Shown piece after piece: positions 26,677 to 35,027 of a DNA stretch of 40,811 bases (positions are counted from its first letter, which is position 1; each line of letters opens with the position of its first letter). The DNA is from Wenyingzhuangia sp. 2_MG-2023 (GTDB lineage Bacteria > Bacteroidota > Bacteroidia > Flavobacteriales > Flavobacteriaceae), in contig NZ_JAUOSB010000023.1 in the NCBI RefSeq assembly GCF_030548295.1, positions 1 through 40,811 of the forward strand, written 5' to 3'. Position numbers and translations under genes: made by a program. The notes under the pieces are model-generated. The model saw only the letters and a program-made list of their open reading frames with translations. It was not told the origin of the DNA and ran no database searches.

Positions 26677-27405
26677 TTAACTAGGAATTAAATCACAATA
26701 CCAAAAACCAGTATCCCAATCTGTTTTGGTGTCTTTTTGAAAACAATTGTCATCATCATTTTCAGAAGGTTGGTACGTTTTGTGCACTTTTTCACCTGTT
26801 TCAAACAAAACTGGAGTTTTAAAAATTGGCCCATCAAAAACAAACGTATGGAATTCTCCATTTTCACCACAAACATCTACATTTTCTGGCAAATCTTTTA
26901 CAAACTGCTCGTCTATAATTCTACCTACAAAACTTTTGTCCAAATACTGAGCATTTACACAAACCGTGATGGCTTTAAAACCCAAATCTAAAAACTCTTG
27001 CAACAAGGTTTTGGTGTCTTGTTTCCACAACGGATACAAACCAGAAATTCCTACTTCGGACAATTTCGCATCTCGATAAGCTTTCAAATCTTCTAAAAAG
27101 ATATCGCCAAAAAAACAATGTTCATAACCTTCATCTATTATCGTTTTCATAGATTTTTTCATGATTGCATCGTACGCTTTCATAGTTACATTTCCAGAGA
27201 ACTCAATTTTACGCAAAGGAATTCCTATGGACTTGGCTTGAGCCTCTAACAACTCTTCACGCAATCCGTGCATAGAAACTCGGTTGACATCTTTGTTCAT
27301 ATTGGTCAACAAAAAATCAACCTGAAAGTCAGATTGATTCTGTGTTTTATACAATGCTAAAGACGAGTCCTTTCCAGAGCTCCAATTAAAATAGGCTTTG
27401 ATCAT
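26677..27405 (-). CDS. PP-loop ATP pyrophosphatase, Dph6/DUF71 family
   Basis: A 242-residue adenine-nucleotide alpha hydrolase. The PP-loop SSGKDSSLAL is at about residues 9-18, and the family signature CGENGEFHTFVFDGP is at about 179-193. The archaeal and eukaryotic relatives amidate diphthine on elongation factor 2, but bacteria lack diphthamide, so bacterial members must adenylate and amidate another substrate that is still uncertain. It starts 3 bases after the small DUF gene that follows thioredoxin, so the three form an operon. A short hairpin (AAAAGC/GCTTTT, 26664-26678) overlaps the stop codon and may weakly terminate. Confidence 0.87.
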   Translation of the reverse strand: MIKAYFNWSSGKDSSLALYKTQNQSDFQVDFLLTNMNKDVNRVSMHGLREELLEAQAKSIGIPLRKIEFSGNVTMKAYDAIMKKSMKTIIDEGYEHCFFGDIFLEDLKAYRDAKLSEVGISGLYPLWKQDTKTLLQEFLDLGFKAITVCVNAQYLDKSFVGRIIDEQFVKDLPENVDVCGENGEFHTFVFDGPIFKTPVLFETGEKVHKTYQPSENDDDNCFQKDTKTDWDTGFWYCDLIPS

Positions 27406-27408
27406 ATG

Positions 27409-27666
27409 TTATTTATCTATGGAACCTAAAACACGTTTCATAAAACCATTCAAAGCTTCTTTTTGAGGCACTCCTTTTTTAACTTCTTTATCAACCTCAA
27501 CAGCACCGTACAAATTAGAAATAATTTCTCCTATTACGTCTAATTCCTCATCTTTTAAAGAGCTAACTTCTGTAAGCGCTTCCAAAGTCTCTATGGTTTC
27601 GTGTACGTAATCTACATCGTTCTCAGCAATAAACTGAGTCATGTGTTTAATTATGGGTAGCTTCAT
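27409..27666 (-). CDS. Small conserved acidic protein of unknown function (possibly DUF6952)
   Basis: An 85-residue helical, acidic protein starting MKLPIIKHMTQFIAENDVDY. The same kind of small protein is found next to thioredoxin and peroxiredoxin genes in other Flavobacteriia; the DUF6952 name is from memory and not certain. The start at 27666 overlaps the end of the thioredoxin gene by 20 bases. A second ATG at 27642 would avoid the overlap but would remove the conserved MKLP-type N-terminus. No cysteine or metal motif is present, so a direct redox role is not indicated. Confidence 0.8.
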   Translation of the reverse strand: MKLPIIKHMTQFIAENDVDYVHETIETLEALTEVSSLKDEELDVIGEIISNLYGAVEVDKEVKKGVPQKEALNGFMKRVLGSIDK

Positions 27667-27958
27667 CGATAAAAGATTTTAAAACGTCTGCTTTATTTGT
27701 TTGTACTTGATTTAACAATGTTCCATTTTTAAAAACTGCAAAAGTGGGTAGATTGCTTACATCTGCTAACTTTCTAGATTCTGGATTGTTTTCTGCATCC
27801 ACTACTAAAAACGCTGCTCCTTCTACTTCTGTAGAAAACTTTTTGAATTTTGGTTTCATAATTCTACAATTCCCACACCATCCTGCAGAATATTGTACAA
27901 ATACCAATTCGTTATTGTTCACTTCTTCCTGAAGTGTATCTGTTGTTAATTCTCTCAT
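27647..27958 (-). CDS. Thioredoxin-family protein with CGNC active site
   Basis: A 103-residue single thioredoxin fold without a signal peptide. The active site reads WCGNC, in place of the usual WCGPC, which changes the expected redox potential. The cis-proline region SNLPTFAVFKNG is present. It is a likely cytosolic disulfide reductase, perhaps serving the peroxiredoxin encoded just upstream. It is the first gene of an apparent three-gene unit with the small DUF protein and the PP-loop ATPase, and is separated from the peroxiredoxin gene by a terminator. Confidence 0.93.
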   Translation of the reverse strand: MRELTTDTLQEEVNNNELVFVQYSAGWCGNCRIMKPKFKKFSTEVEGAAFLVVDAENNPESRKLADVSNLPTFAVFKNGTLLNQVQTNKADVLKSFIDEATHN

Positions 27959-28003
27959 TGTATTTTAATTTTATATATAAAATTGTTAAATGATACGTGT
28001 AAA

Positions 28004-28048
28004 AAAAACCAGATGATTGATTTCATCAACTTTAAACATCTGGTTTTT
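28004..28048 (-). terminator. Intrinsic terminator of the peroxiredoxin gene
   Basis: A 12-bp stem (AAAAACCAGATG at 28004-28015 with CATCTGGTTTTT at 28037-28048) holds a 21-base loop that contains a second small hairpin. It lies about 70 bases past the peroxiredoxin stop on the minus strand. Confidence 0.8.
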
Positions 28049-28116
28049 ATTCATACTTTATAGTCTTAAAAATTGAGAGTTTTATTAAAAACGCTTCACA
28101 ATTCTTGTACTAGAAT

Positions 28117-28758
28117 TTAGTTTTTAGCTAAATAAGCTGCTGTTCCTTTTGCGTTTGGAGACATCGCTTCTTTTCCTTCTTCCCAGTTTGCTGGACAAAC
28201 TTCTCCATGAGATTGTACGTGTGCATAAGCATCAATCAATCTTAAAAATTCGTTTACGTTACGTCCAACTGGCATGTGGTTGATTCCTTCGTGGAATACA
28301 GTTCCTTCTTCGTCAATTAAATAAGTAGCACGGTAAGTTACGTTGTCTCCTTCTTTAATGTAAGTTCCTGTTTCTTCGTTATAAGTTTCATCTGTAACAT
28401 CTAAAATTCCTAAAATATCAGACAAGTTACGGTTAGAATCTGCCAACAATGGGTACGTTACTCCTTCAATTCCTCCGTTGTCTTTTGCAGTACTTAACCA
28501 AGCAAAGTGTACTTCTGGTGTATCACATGAAGCACCAATTACAATAGTGTTTCTTTTTTCAAACTCACCTAAAGCTGCTTGAAAAGCGTGCAATTCTGTA
28601 GGACAAACAAAAGTAAAATCTTTTGGATACCAGAATAACAATACTTTCTTCTTGTCTTTTTGAGCTTCTTCTAAAATATTGATTTTAAAAGTATCTCCTA
28701 ATTCATTCATTGCATCAACTGATAAATTTGGAAATTTTTTCCCTACTGCTGTAGCCAT
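28117..28758 (-). CDS. Peroxiredoxin (2-Cys, AhpC/Prx type)
   Basis: A 213-residue peroxiredoxin that reduces hydrogen peroxide and organic peroxides. The peroxidatic cysteine is in FTFVCPTELHAFQ and the resolving cysteine in HGEVCPANWEEGKEAM, so this is a typical 2-Cys enzyme. There is no signal peptide. It is transcribed alone from a consensus promoter, divergent from an exported methionine sulfoxide reductase, and upstream of a thioredoxin that may recycle it. Confidence 0.95.
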   Translation of the reverse strand: MATAVGKKFPNLSVDAMNELGDTFKINILEEAQKDKKKVLLFWYPKDFTFVCPTELHAFQAALGEFEKRNTIVIGASCDTPEVHFAWLSTAKDNGGIEGVTYPLLADSNRNLSDILGILDVTDETYNEETGTYIKEGDNVTYRATYLIDEEGTVFHEGINHMPVGRNVNEFLRLIDAYAHVQSHGEVCPANWEEGKEAMSPNAKGTAAYLAKN

Positions 28759-28801
28759 AATATTTGTTTTTATTTGATTAATTTATTTCATTATTCTATG
28801 A

Positions 28802-28831
28802 CAAATTTAAGGGCAATGTTGGATTAAACAA
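28802..28831 (-). promoter_or_regulatory. Promoter for peroxiredoxin
   Basis: On the minus strand, TTG (28829-28831), a 19-base spacer and TAAATTTG (28802-28809) are exact consensus matches, about 43 bases before the ATG. Confidence 0.75.
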
Positions 28832-28970
28832 GCGGATTTCAATCTATTGTTTTTATATCAACATCAATTTTATTGATAGCAAAAAAATATTCATCATAAT
28901 TAGTTATAGACACCCTCTCTTTCAGCTATTTTGTAATTTCACCTTTTATATTTCGACTTAAATTTAAAAA

Positions 28971-29561
28971 ATGAGACTTTTTATCACCATTGTACTTTTT
29001 ACCACTACTTTGTTTGCCCAAACAACAAAAGCTCCTACCAACCCTAAATTAAAAGTTGCCTATTTTGCCAGCGGATGTTTTTGGTGTGTAGAGGCCATTT
29101 ACGAAAGTGTTTCGGGAGTAGAAGAAGCCATTTCTGGTTATGCAGGCAGTACGGTTAAAAATCCAACCTATAGAACCATTAAAAAAACAGGACACGCAGA
29201 AACGGTAGCTGTTTATTACAATCCTAAATTGATTAGCTATGCGGCATTGATTGATGTTTTTTATGCCTCACAAGATCCTACCACCGTAGGGCAAAACCCT
29301 GATTTTGGTCACAACTACAGATCCATAATTTTTTATAACAATACTGATGAAAGAGAAATAGCGAAAGCCAAATTTACAGACATCAATACACGTTATCAAG
29401 GCAAAGCAGTTACTGAAATTCAACAAATTGACAAATTTTATCCTGCAGAAGATTACCATCAAGATTTTGAAAAAAGAAATCCAGACAATTCGTACATCAA
29501 AGCAGTCTCTATTCCTAGGTTAAAAAGGTTTCAAGAAAACTATAAAAATACCAAGCATTAA
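28971..29561 (+). CDS. msrA: Peptide methionine-S-sulfoxide reductase, exported
   Basis: A 196-residue MsrA that repairs S-methionine sulfoxide in proteins. The catalytic motif GCFWCVEAIYESVSG is present with the nucleophilic cysteine at GCF. Other family blocks are YAGSTVKNPTY, TGHAETVAVYY and HNYRSIIFYNN. The N-terminus is a signal peptide (hydrophobic residues 2-14, then LFAQTT), so the enzyme should act in the periplasm or on the envelope. No MsrB is fused or adjacent. It is divergent from peroxiredoxin, consistent with an oxidative-stress theme. Confidence 0.94.
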   Translation: MRLFITIVLFTTTLFAQTTKAPTNPKLKVAYFASGCFWCVEAIYESVSGVEEAISGYAGSTVKNPTYRTIKKTGHAETVAVYYNPKLISYAALIDVFYASQDPTTVGQNPDFGHNYRSIIFYNNTDEREIAKAKFTDINTRYQGKAVTEIQQIDKFYPAEDYHQDFEKRNPDNSYIKAVSIPRLKRFQENYKNTKH

Positions 29562-29735
29562 TAAAATCTATACAATTGTAATTATTGGCAAACAAATAGT
29601 TTAGCAACAACTCTGTACACAAGGATATACAAAACGTTAAAAACCAAACAACAAACACTATCTCGATCTTAAGATTTGTCATTGCAATCAATTTTCTGTA
29701 ACTTAAGGGTTCAAACATTTAAATCAAAAATCACC

Positions 29736-30032
29736 ATGAAAAATACAGATTACGACACCTTGTCTCAAGCAATGAATCAATTGACAAAAGAAGGCTATAC
29801 CGATAGTTTTTCTGCCGAAGAAAATTACATCAAAGCCCTTTATGCCAAAAAAGAATACAATCCTAAAGATTTAAAAATTGACCAAACTTTTAGATTTGAT
29901 GGGATGACCAACCCTGCTGACGAAACAGAATTGTTTGCTATTTCTGCCAACGATGGAACCCAAGGAACTTTAACCATGTCTTATAGTTCTGAAAACAACC
30001 ACAATAGAGAATTGATAAAACAGATTAAATAA
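29736..30032 (+). CDS. Small conserved protein, often labelled phosphoribosylpyrophosphate synthetase
   Basis: A 98-residue soluble protein. The pattern (DTLSQAMNQLTKEGYTDSF, later FRFDGMTNPADETELFAIS) matches a small Bacteroidota family that databases often call phosphoribosylpyrophosphate synthetase, although it is far too short for that enzyme and lacks its PRPP loop. The name is probably a misannotation and the function is unknown. The start at 29736 is preferred to one 20 codons upstream because the conserved region begins there. It precedes the potassium transport genes, with a separate promoter between. Confidence 0.82.
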   Translation: MKNTDYDTLSQAMNQLTKEGYTDSFSAEENYIKALYAKKEYNPKDLKIDQTFRFDGMTNPADETELFAISANDGTQGTLTMSYSSENNHNRELIKQIK

Positions 30033-30036
30033 ATCT

Positions 30037-30066
30037 TTGTTATATAAGGAAACCATGTTACTTTTA
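30037..30066 (+). promoter_or_regulatory. Promoter for trkH-trkA
   Basis: TTG at 30037-30039, a 19-base spacer and TACTTTTA at 30059-30066 (one mismatch to TAnnTTTG). A transcript starting near 30072 would leave a short leader before the TTG start at 30089, which supports that start. Confidence 0.45.
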
Positions 30067-30088
30067 TCATCTACTTTAAACAAATGGT

Positions 30089-31858
30089 TTGAAAAGCAGA
30101 CTACTAAATAGTATCAATCACAACCTTATCTACAGAATCACTTTTTTACTCAGTCTTTTTGGGTTACTCGTGTTTGTCTTAGATTTTGGTTTTAACAAAT
30201 CTAAAAACCTACAGACAACTGTAAACTTGGTCTATTTTATAGTCCTTACCATGGGGTTGGTTGCCACAGCAATCCGATATTTAAAACAAAACAAAGTTTT
30301 AAAACGTAAAGTAATTGTTTTTGATGCTCTTAGTATCATTGTCATTCTTAGCATTGTGTACTTGCACTTTTTTTCTGAGCAATCTCACGAAAAATTATCT
30401 ATTTTTTACGATGATATTTGGGTAAAACTAGCCATTATTCTAACTTTTATTAGGGAATTTGCAGAACGAAAAGTAACCTACAAAAGAACATTTTTAAACC
30501 CTGCACAATTATTCATTGTCAGTTTCTTAATGCTTATTCTTTTAGGTTCTTTTTTACTCATGCTTCCTAACGCAACCTACACACACATTTCTTTTTTAGA
30601 TGCTTTGTTTACTGCAACTAGTGCTGTATGTGTAACGGGACTTGTTGTGGTAGATACTGGAACTTTTTTTACACAATTTGGACAAACAGTCATTATTATC
30701 ATGATTCAAATTGGTGGATTGGGAATTTTAACCTTTGCCAGCTATTTTAGCTATTTTTTTAAAGACGGATCTACTTATGAGAATCAATTGGTTTTGGGAG
30801 ACATGACCAATTCTCAAAAAATGAGTGAAGTTTTTAATACTTTAAAAGGAATTCTATTCATCACCTTCATCATAGAATCTTTAGGAGCGCTTTTAATTTA
30901 CACCAGCTTAGACAGAAAACTATTCGATTCCTTTTTTGAACACTTGTTTTTTGCTGCCTTCCACTCTGTTTCCGCTTTTTGTAATGCTGGTTTCTCTACG
31001 TTATCCAATAGTTTGTATGAAACTGAATTTAGATTCAATTACACTTTACAATTTGTAATTATCTGCATCTTTATGTTGGGTGGATTAGGGTTTCCTATTG
31101 TAGTGAACCTTGTAAAATACACCAAATACTTTTTTCTAAGCAGAGTTTTCAGAAGAAAAAGACAAACAGCATACAGACCCTGGGTACTGAATATCAACAG
31201 TAGAATTGCACTCATCACCACAACAGCGTTAACCATTGCAGGTACACTTTTGTTTTTTATGAACGAGTACCATTATATTTTATCCGATCAAAAAGGGATG
31301 GTGGGTAAATTTGTCACCTCTTTGTTTGCTGCCACCACTCCTAGAACCTCGGGTTTTAACACTATAGACATGGGGGCTTTGCAAATGTCATCTGTTTTAT
31401 TGATTATATTATTAATGTGGATTGGGGCTTCACCGGCATCTACAGGGGGTGGTATTAAAACCAACACCTTTGCCATTGCAATCCTTAATTTTCTCAGCCT
31501 AGCAAAAGGAAAGTCTAGAATTGAAATTTACCGAAGAGAAATTGCCAATGTTTCTATCCGCAGGGCTTTTGCTGTAATCTCTTTGTCGTTGATTGTTATA
31601 GGAATTGGAATTTTTGCCGTTTCAGAATTCGATCCACAAATAAAACTCATAGACATTGCTTTTGAATGTTTTTCCGCGTACAGTACCGTCGGTTTAAGTT
31701 TGGGAATCACCTCAAGCTTGAGCGTTTCTAGTAAATTTGTCATCATCGTCATTATGTTTATCGGTAGGGTAAGCATGTTGTCTATCATCATAGCAGTGTT
31801 CAAAAAAGTAAAACACAAAAATTATAGATATCCTACCGAAGAAATCACCATTAACTAA
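30089..31858 (+). CDS. trkH: TrkH/KtrB-type potassium transporter subunit, TTG start
   Basis: A 589-residue membrane subunit of a Trk/Ktr potassium (or sodium-potassium) uptake system. Four pore loops of the superfamily are visible: ATSAVCVTGLVVVDTG, HSVSAFCNAGFSTLSN, TPRTSGFNTIDMG and CFSAYSTVGLSLGI. About 140 extra N-terminal residues with four hydrophobic stretches precede the core, as in other Bacteroidota members. No ATG fits the N-terminus in this frame; TTG at 30089 gives the full extra region. The next gene, 6 bases downstream, is the regulatory subunit. Confidence 0.94.
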   Translation: MKSRLLNSINHNLIYRITFLLSLFGLLVFVLDFGFNKSKNLQTTVNLVYFIVLTMGLVATAIRYLKQNKVLKRKVIVFDALSIIVILSIVYLHFFSEQSHEKLSIFYDDIWVKLAIILTFIREFAERKVTYKRTFLNPAQLFIVSFLMLILLGSFLLMLPNATYTHISFLDALFTATSAVCVTGLVVVDTGTFFTQFGQTVIIIMIQIGGLGILTFASYFSYFFKDGSTYENQLVLGDMTNSQKMSEVFNTLKGILFITFIIESLGALLIYTSLDRKLFDSFFEHLFFAAFHSVSAFCNAGFSTLSNSLYETEFRFNYTLQFVIICIFMLGGLGFPIVVNLVKYTKYFFLSRVFRRKRQTAYRPWVLNINSRIALITTTALTIAGTLLFFMNEYHYILSDQKGMVGKFVTSLFAATTPRTSGFNTIDMGALQMSSVLLIILLMWIGASPASTGGGIKTNTFAIAILNFLSLAKGKSRIEIYRREIANVSIRRAFAVISLSLIVIGIGIFAVSEFDPQIKLIDIAFECFSAYSTVGLSLGITSSLSVSSKFVIIVIMFIGRVSMLSIIIAVFKKVKHKNYRYPTEEITIN

Positions 31859-31864
31859 CATCTT

Positions 31865-32548
31865 ATGAAATATATTATAATTGGTCTTGGAAACTTTGGA
31901 TCATCGTTGGCTGAAAAGTTGACCGAACAAGGAAATGAAGTCATCGGTATAGATACTGACATGGCTAAAGTAGATGCTTACAAAGAACGAATTACACACA
32001 CCATTTGTATGGATGCTACGGACGAATATACTGTTACAGGACTGCCTTTAAAAGATACAGATGTGGTAGTGGTGGCTATTGGTGAAAACCAAGGAACAAA
32101 CGTAATGGCAACCGCTTTGTTTAAAAGTTTGAAAGTAAAAAGGTTGATTAGCAAAGCTACAAACCACATTCACAAAAGAGTACTACAAGCCATTGGAGTG
32201 GATGAAATTGTTTTGCCAGAGGAAGAATCTGCTGAACGTTGGGCAAAAAAACTATGCCTAAAAGGTCTTGTAAATTCTTATGAATTGGATAGAAACTATA
32301 GCATAGTACAAGTAAACATGCCCGAGAAATACAACGGAAAAAGTATTTTAGAAATTCAGATCAAAGAAAAATACAACTTGCTGGTCTTAACCACCATTTC
32401 TCATAGCGAAGTAAACACTGCCATTGGTAAAAAAAGAAATGTTTCTACCGTAAAAGGGTTGGCAAATCCTCACGACATTTTATACGAAGGAGACATTTTG
32501 GTAGTTTATGGAGCCAACAAAGACATTCAGCGTTTCTTAAAACAATAA
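31865..32548 (+). CDS. trkA: TrkA/KtrA-type regulatory subunit (RCK domains)
   Basis: A 227-residue cytosolic gating subunit with an RCK-N Rossmann domain (IIGLGNFGSSLAEKL, GNEVIGIDTD at about residues 5-34) that binds NAD(H) or ATP/ADP, and an RCK-C domain from about residue 145. The single-copy size is that of KtrA rather than the duplicated E. coli TrkA. It is translationally coupled to trkH with a 6-base gap. Its stop lies only 3 bases from the convergent AraC gene's stop, and I see no terminator between them. Confidence 0.94.
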   Translation: MKYIIIGLGNFGSSLAEKLTEQGNEVIGIDTDMAKVDAYKERITHTICMDATDEYTVTGLPLKDTDVVVVAIGENQGTNVMATALFKSLKVKRLISKATNHIHKRVLQAIGVDEIVLPEEESAERWAKKLCLKGLVNSYELDRNYSIVQVNMPEKYNGKSILEIQIKEKYNLLVLTTISHSEVNTAIGKKRNVSTVKGLANPHDILYEGDILVVYGANKDIQRFLKQ

Positions 32549-32551
32549 TTT

Positions 32552-33466
32552 TTAATTCAAGCTCTGCCTAAACTCTTTGGGGCTTAAACTTGTTTTCTTT
32601 TTAAACATTTTGCTAAAATATTGTGGGTACTCAAATCCTAAGGAATAGGCTATTTCACTCGCACTTTCTTTAGAGTTTAACAGCTTATTCTTAGCTTTTT
32701 CTATAATGTATTGATGGATGTGTTCTTGCGTACCTTTTCCTGTTTCTTTTCTTAACAAATCACTTAAATATTTAGGAGACATCTTCATCATTTCTCCACA
32801 GTATTGTACCATAGGAATTCCTAAACTTAGTTGTTTATTGTTCTGATAATATTCCTTTAACAATTGTTCAAACTGACTTGCTATGTCTTTGTTCAAATTG
32901 GTACGGGTATAAAACTGTCTGTCATAAAAACGCACACAGTAATTAAGCAACAATTCTAAATTAGAAATAATGATGGTTTGACTATGAGCATCAATATTAC
33001 TGTTAAATTCTCTTTCTATTTTATGAAGAATTTCTGTAGCAACAATTCTTTCATCATCAGACAAATGCAAAGCTTCGTTAGAGGCATAAGAAAAAAACGA
33101 ATACTGATCTATTCTTTTTCCTAACTCTGATTTCCTGATCAAATCTGGATGAAATACAATGCTCCATCCTGTATCTTGTTTATTTACTTGTTGTTTTTCA
33201 AATTCTAGTATCTGATTGGGAGCCATAAACATCATAGAACCTTCTTCAAAATCATAGGAATTTCTTCCGTAATTAGAAATGGTAAACGGACAAGTATCTT
33301 TTAAACTGATATGATACAAACCTAAAGAATATCTAAACTTCTCCAGCTCTATCTCTTCTAACTTATTGGCTACTCTCATCACTGTAATTAACGGATGTTT
33401 GGGTTTTTCCATTCCAAAAAATTCGTGGAGTTTTGTTATGCTATCAATGTAGATGATTTCTTTCAT
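32552..33466 (-). CDS. AraC-family transcription regulator
   Basis: A 304-residue regulator. The C-terminal 100 residues form the double helix-turn-helix of the AraC family: KMSPKYLSDLLRKETGKGTQ and SASEIAYSLGFEYPQYFSKMF followed by KKKTSLSPKEFRQ. The N-terminal 190 residues are a cupin-like sensing domain with unknown ligand. It starts 6 bases after the metallo-hydrolase gene, so the two are one operon and the regulator may control it. It converges on trkA. Confidence 0.92.
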   Translation of the reverse strand: MKEIIYIDSITKLHEFFGMEKPKHPLITVMRVANKLEEIELEKFRYSLGLYHISLKDTCPFTISNYGRNSYDFEEGSMMFMAPNQILEFEKQQVNKQDTGWSIVFHPDLIRKSELGKRIDQYSFFSYASNEALHLSDDERIVATEILHKIEREFNSNIDAHSQTIIISNLELLLNYCVRFYDRQFYTRTNLNKDIASQFEQLLKEYYQNNKQLSLGIPMVQYCGEMMKMSPKYLSDLLRKETGKGTQEHIHQYIIEKAKNKLLNSKESASEIAYSLGFEYPQYFSKMFKKKTSLSPKEFRQSLN

Positions 33467-33472
33467 AATTGT

Positions 33473-34606
33473 TTATAATTTTTCCCACCAATGCGTGTAA
33501 TTTGTAATGGAATCTTTCACAAAAAACTGCTCTCCTATTTTAGGAGTAATTACTTGTAAATTCAATCCCTCTGCTTTAGATTGTAAACGTTCTACAGGAT
33601 CTGTCCAACTATGCAATGCCAACTTAAATCCTCCCCAGTGAATAGGCATGATTCTTTTTGTTTGTACATCTATTCCTGCTTGTGCTGTTTCCTCGGGCAT
33701 CATGTGTATGTCAGACCACATTTTGTTGTATTGCCCACATTCCATCAAAGCCAAGTCAAAAGGACCGTATTTATTACCTATTTCTGTAAAATGAGTAGCA
33801 TAACCACTATCTCCACTAAAAAACAAATTTTCATCTTTAGATTGTATCACCCAAGAACTCCACAACGTACTTTGACCATTGTTCAACTTTCTACCCGAAA
33901 AATGCTGTGCGGGAGTACAGACCAAAGTGATGTCTTTAAACGTAGTTTCTTGCCACCAATCCATTTCCGTAATTTTATCTTTAGCAATTCCCCAAGCCGT
34001 TAAATGAGTCCCCACTCCAAGAGGCACAAAAAACTGATTGGTTTTGTCTTTTAATTTCATCACAGACTCGTAATCCAAATGATCGTAATGATCGTGAGAA
34101 AAAATAATGGCATCTATTTCTGGCAACTCTTCAATAGTTAACGGAAATTCGGTGTTAAATCTATTTCCTCCCAACAACGGATGTGGAGCAGCAACTTTTC
34201 CAAACATAGGATCTATCAATATATTTTGTCCATCCATTTGCAATAAAAAAGCAGAATGTCCAAACCAAACCAATCTTGCAGCTCCTTTGTAATGGGCTAC
34301 CTCATCAGCAGATAACTTTTTTACTTTTAAGTCTTCCATAGGTCTATCCTTAGGAACTTTTGTGGTAAAAAAAGTATACATCAATTTTATATTTTCAGAA
34401 AAACTCAATTTTTTAGGAACCAGATTGGTATTGTTAAATTTCCCATCTTTATATTGATGAGAAGCTTGGTATATTTTCTGTTGTTCTTCAGAAACGTCAC
34501 CTCCTAAACTCGGAGTAAAATTGATAAACAGTATGTAAACTAGGATCAATACACCTATAATAGCAAAAATTGTAATCATTATTTTTTTTAATATATTTTT
34601 CATCAT
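33473..34606 (-). CDS. Membrane-anchored metallo-beta-lactamase-fold hydrolase (NAPE-PLD-like)
   Basis: About 377 residues with an N-terminal membrane anchor and an MBL domain. The metal-binding motif SHDHYDHLD is present, with further ligands in TPAQHFSGR, FSGDSGYATHF and MPIHWGGFKLALHSW. The pattern LVWFGHSAFLLQMDGQNILI and the overall order match the NAPE-PLD/UlaG-like group, whose members cleave phosphodiesters or lactones; no substrate can be named here. The start at 34606 (ATGATG) is preferred; an in-frame ATG at 34648 would add 14 residues before the anchor. The AraC gene follows. Confidence 0.88.
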   Translation of the reverse strand: MMKNILKKIMITIFAIIGVLILVYILFINFTPSLGGDVSEEQQKIYQASHQYKDGKFNNTNLVPKKLSFSENIKLMYTFFTTKVPKDRPMEDLKVKKLSADEVAHYKGAARLVWFGHSAFLLQMDGQNILIDPMFGKVAAPHPLLGGNRFNTEFPLTIEELPEIDAIIFSHDHYDHLDYESVMKLKDKTNQFFVPLGVGTHLTAWGIAKDKITEMDWWQETTFKDITLVCTPAQHFSGRKLNNGQSTLWSSWVIQSKDENLFFSGDSGYATHFTEIGNKYGPFDLALMECGQYNKMWSDIHMMPEETAQAGIDVQTKRIMPIHWGGFKLALHSWTDPVERLQSKAEGLNLQVITPKIGEQFFVKDSITNYTHWWEKL

Positions 34607-34698
34607 GTTATAAAAGAATCTCTTTACAATGTTGAATTGATGTATCAAAAAAACCTTCTCATTTTTTAAACACTATCAATATTACAACAAAACTATCA

Positions 34699-34706
34699 CA
34701 AATGTA
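34699..34706 (-). promoter_or_regulatory. Promoter -7 element for the metallo-hydrolase/AraC operon
   Basis: TACATTTG on the minus strand is an exact TAnnTTTG match, upstream of both possible starts. A TTG at -33 is not seen. Confidence 0.5.
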
Positions 34707-34788
34707 GTTGTGAAAATGTATCCTAATTGCTGATAGTTGAATCCTTTTTGCATAATTATAGAACGAATCACGGTTTACTTAACCAAAA

Positions 34789-34848
34789 GGTCATCGAGCG
34801 TGGTTGCAGAACTCAGTCGAAGTAAAGTCAAGATGAAAAACTCAGAAC
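34789..34848 (+). repeat. REP-like intergenic repeat, copy 1 (interrupted)
   Basis: It starts GGTCATCGAGCG like the copies below, then contains an extra segment before the shared tail with AGATGAAAAACT and CAGAAC. It is directly followed by a shorter second copy. Confidence 0.55.
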
Positions 34849-34853
34849 TAAAA

Positions 34854-34890
34854 GGCCATCTAGCGCAGTCGAGATGAAAAAACTTAGAAC
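34854..34890 (+). repeat. REP-like intergenic repeat, copy 2
   Basis: GGCCATCTAGCGCAGTCGAG followed by ATGAAAAAACTTAGAAC. It shares the GGYCATCnAGCG...GTCGAGA core with copies 1, 3 and 4. Confidence 0.6.
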
Positions 34891-34929
34891 TCCATACAAA
34901 CAAGTCATTTATATGTTTACAATTAGTAT

Positions 34930-35010
34930 AAAAAAACGACAACCGAAGTTGCCGTTTTAAATGTTTTCACAACGGAATAATCCTTATTGTGAATTGATTT
35001 CAAATTGTAT
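34930..35010 (-). ncRNA. tracrRNA of the type II-C CRISPR system
   Basis: Read on the minus strand, this segment has the order of a type II-C tracrRNA. First comes an anti-repeat (ACAATTTGAAATCAATTCAC), then CAATAAGG, which is the AAUAAGG junction also seen in the Neisseria tracrRNA. A small GGATTATTCC nexus hairpin follows, then a linker, and finally the terminator stem ACGGCAAC-TTCG-GTTGTCGT with a T-run. The terminator stem has a G-U wobble on the minus strand that would be an A-C mismatch on the plus strand, which fixes the strand. TATATTAG at 35013-35020 could be a -7 element. The 5' end is uncertain by about 10 bases. Confidence 0.85.
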
Positions 35011-35027
35011 TGCTAATATAAAAAGAT

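Noticed and set aside
27409-27642. Shorter small DUF protein starting at 27642 to avoid gene overlap
   Set aside because: It would lose the MKLPIIKH start, which I recall as conserved in flavobacterial relatives; short overlaps are common in operons.
34789-34890. A degenerate CRISPR array near cas9
   Set aside because: The two copies differ in length, lack regular spacers, and do not pair with the tracrRNA anti-repeat; related copies also occur inverted behind cas2.
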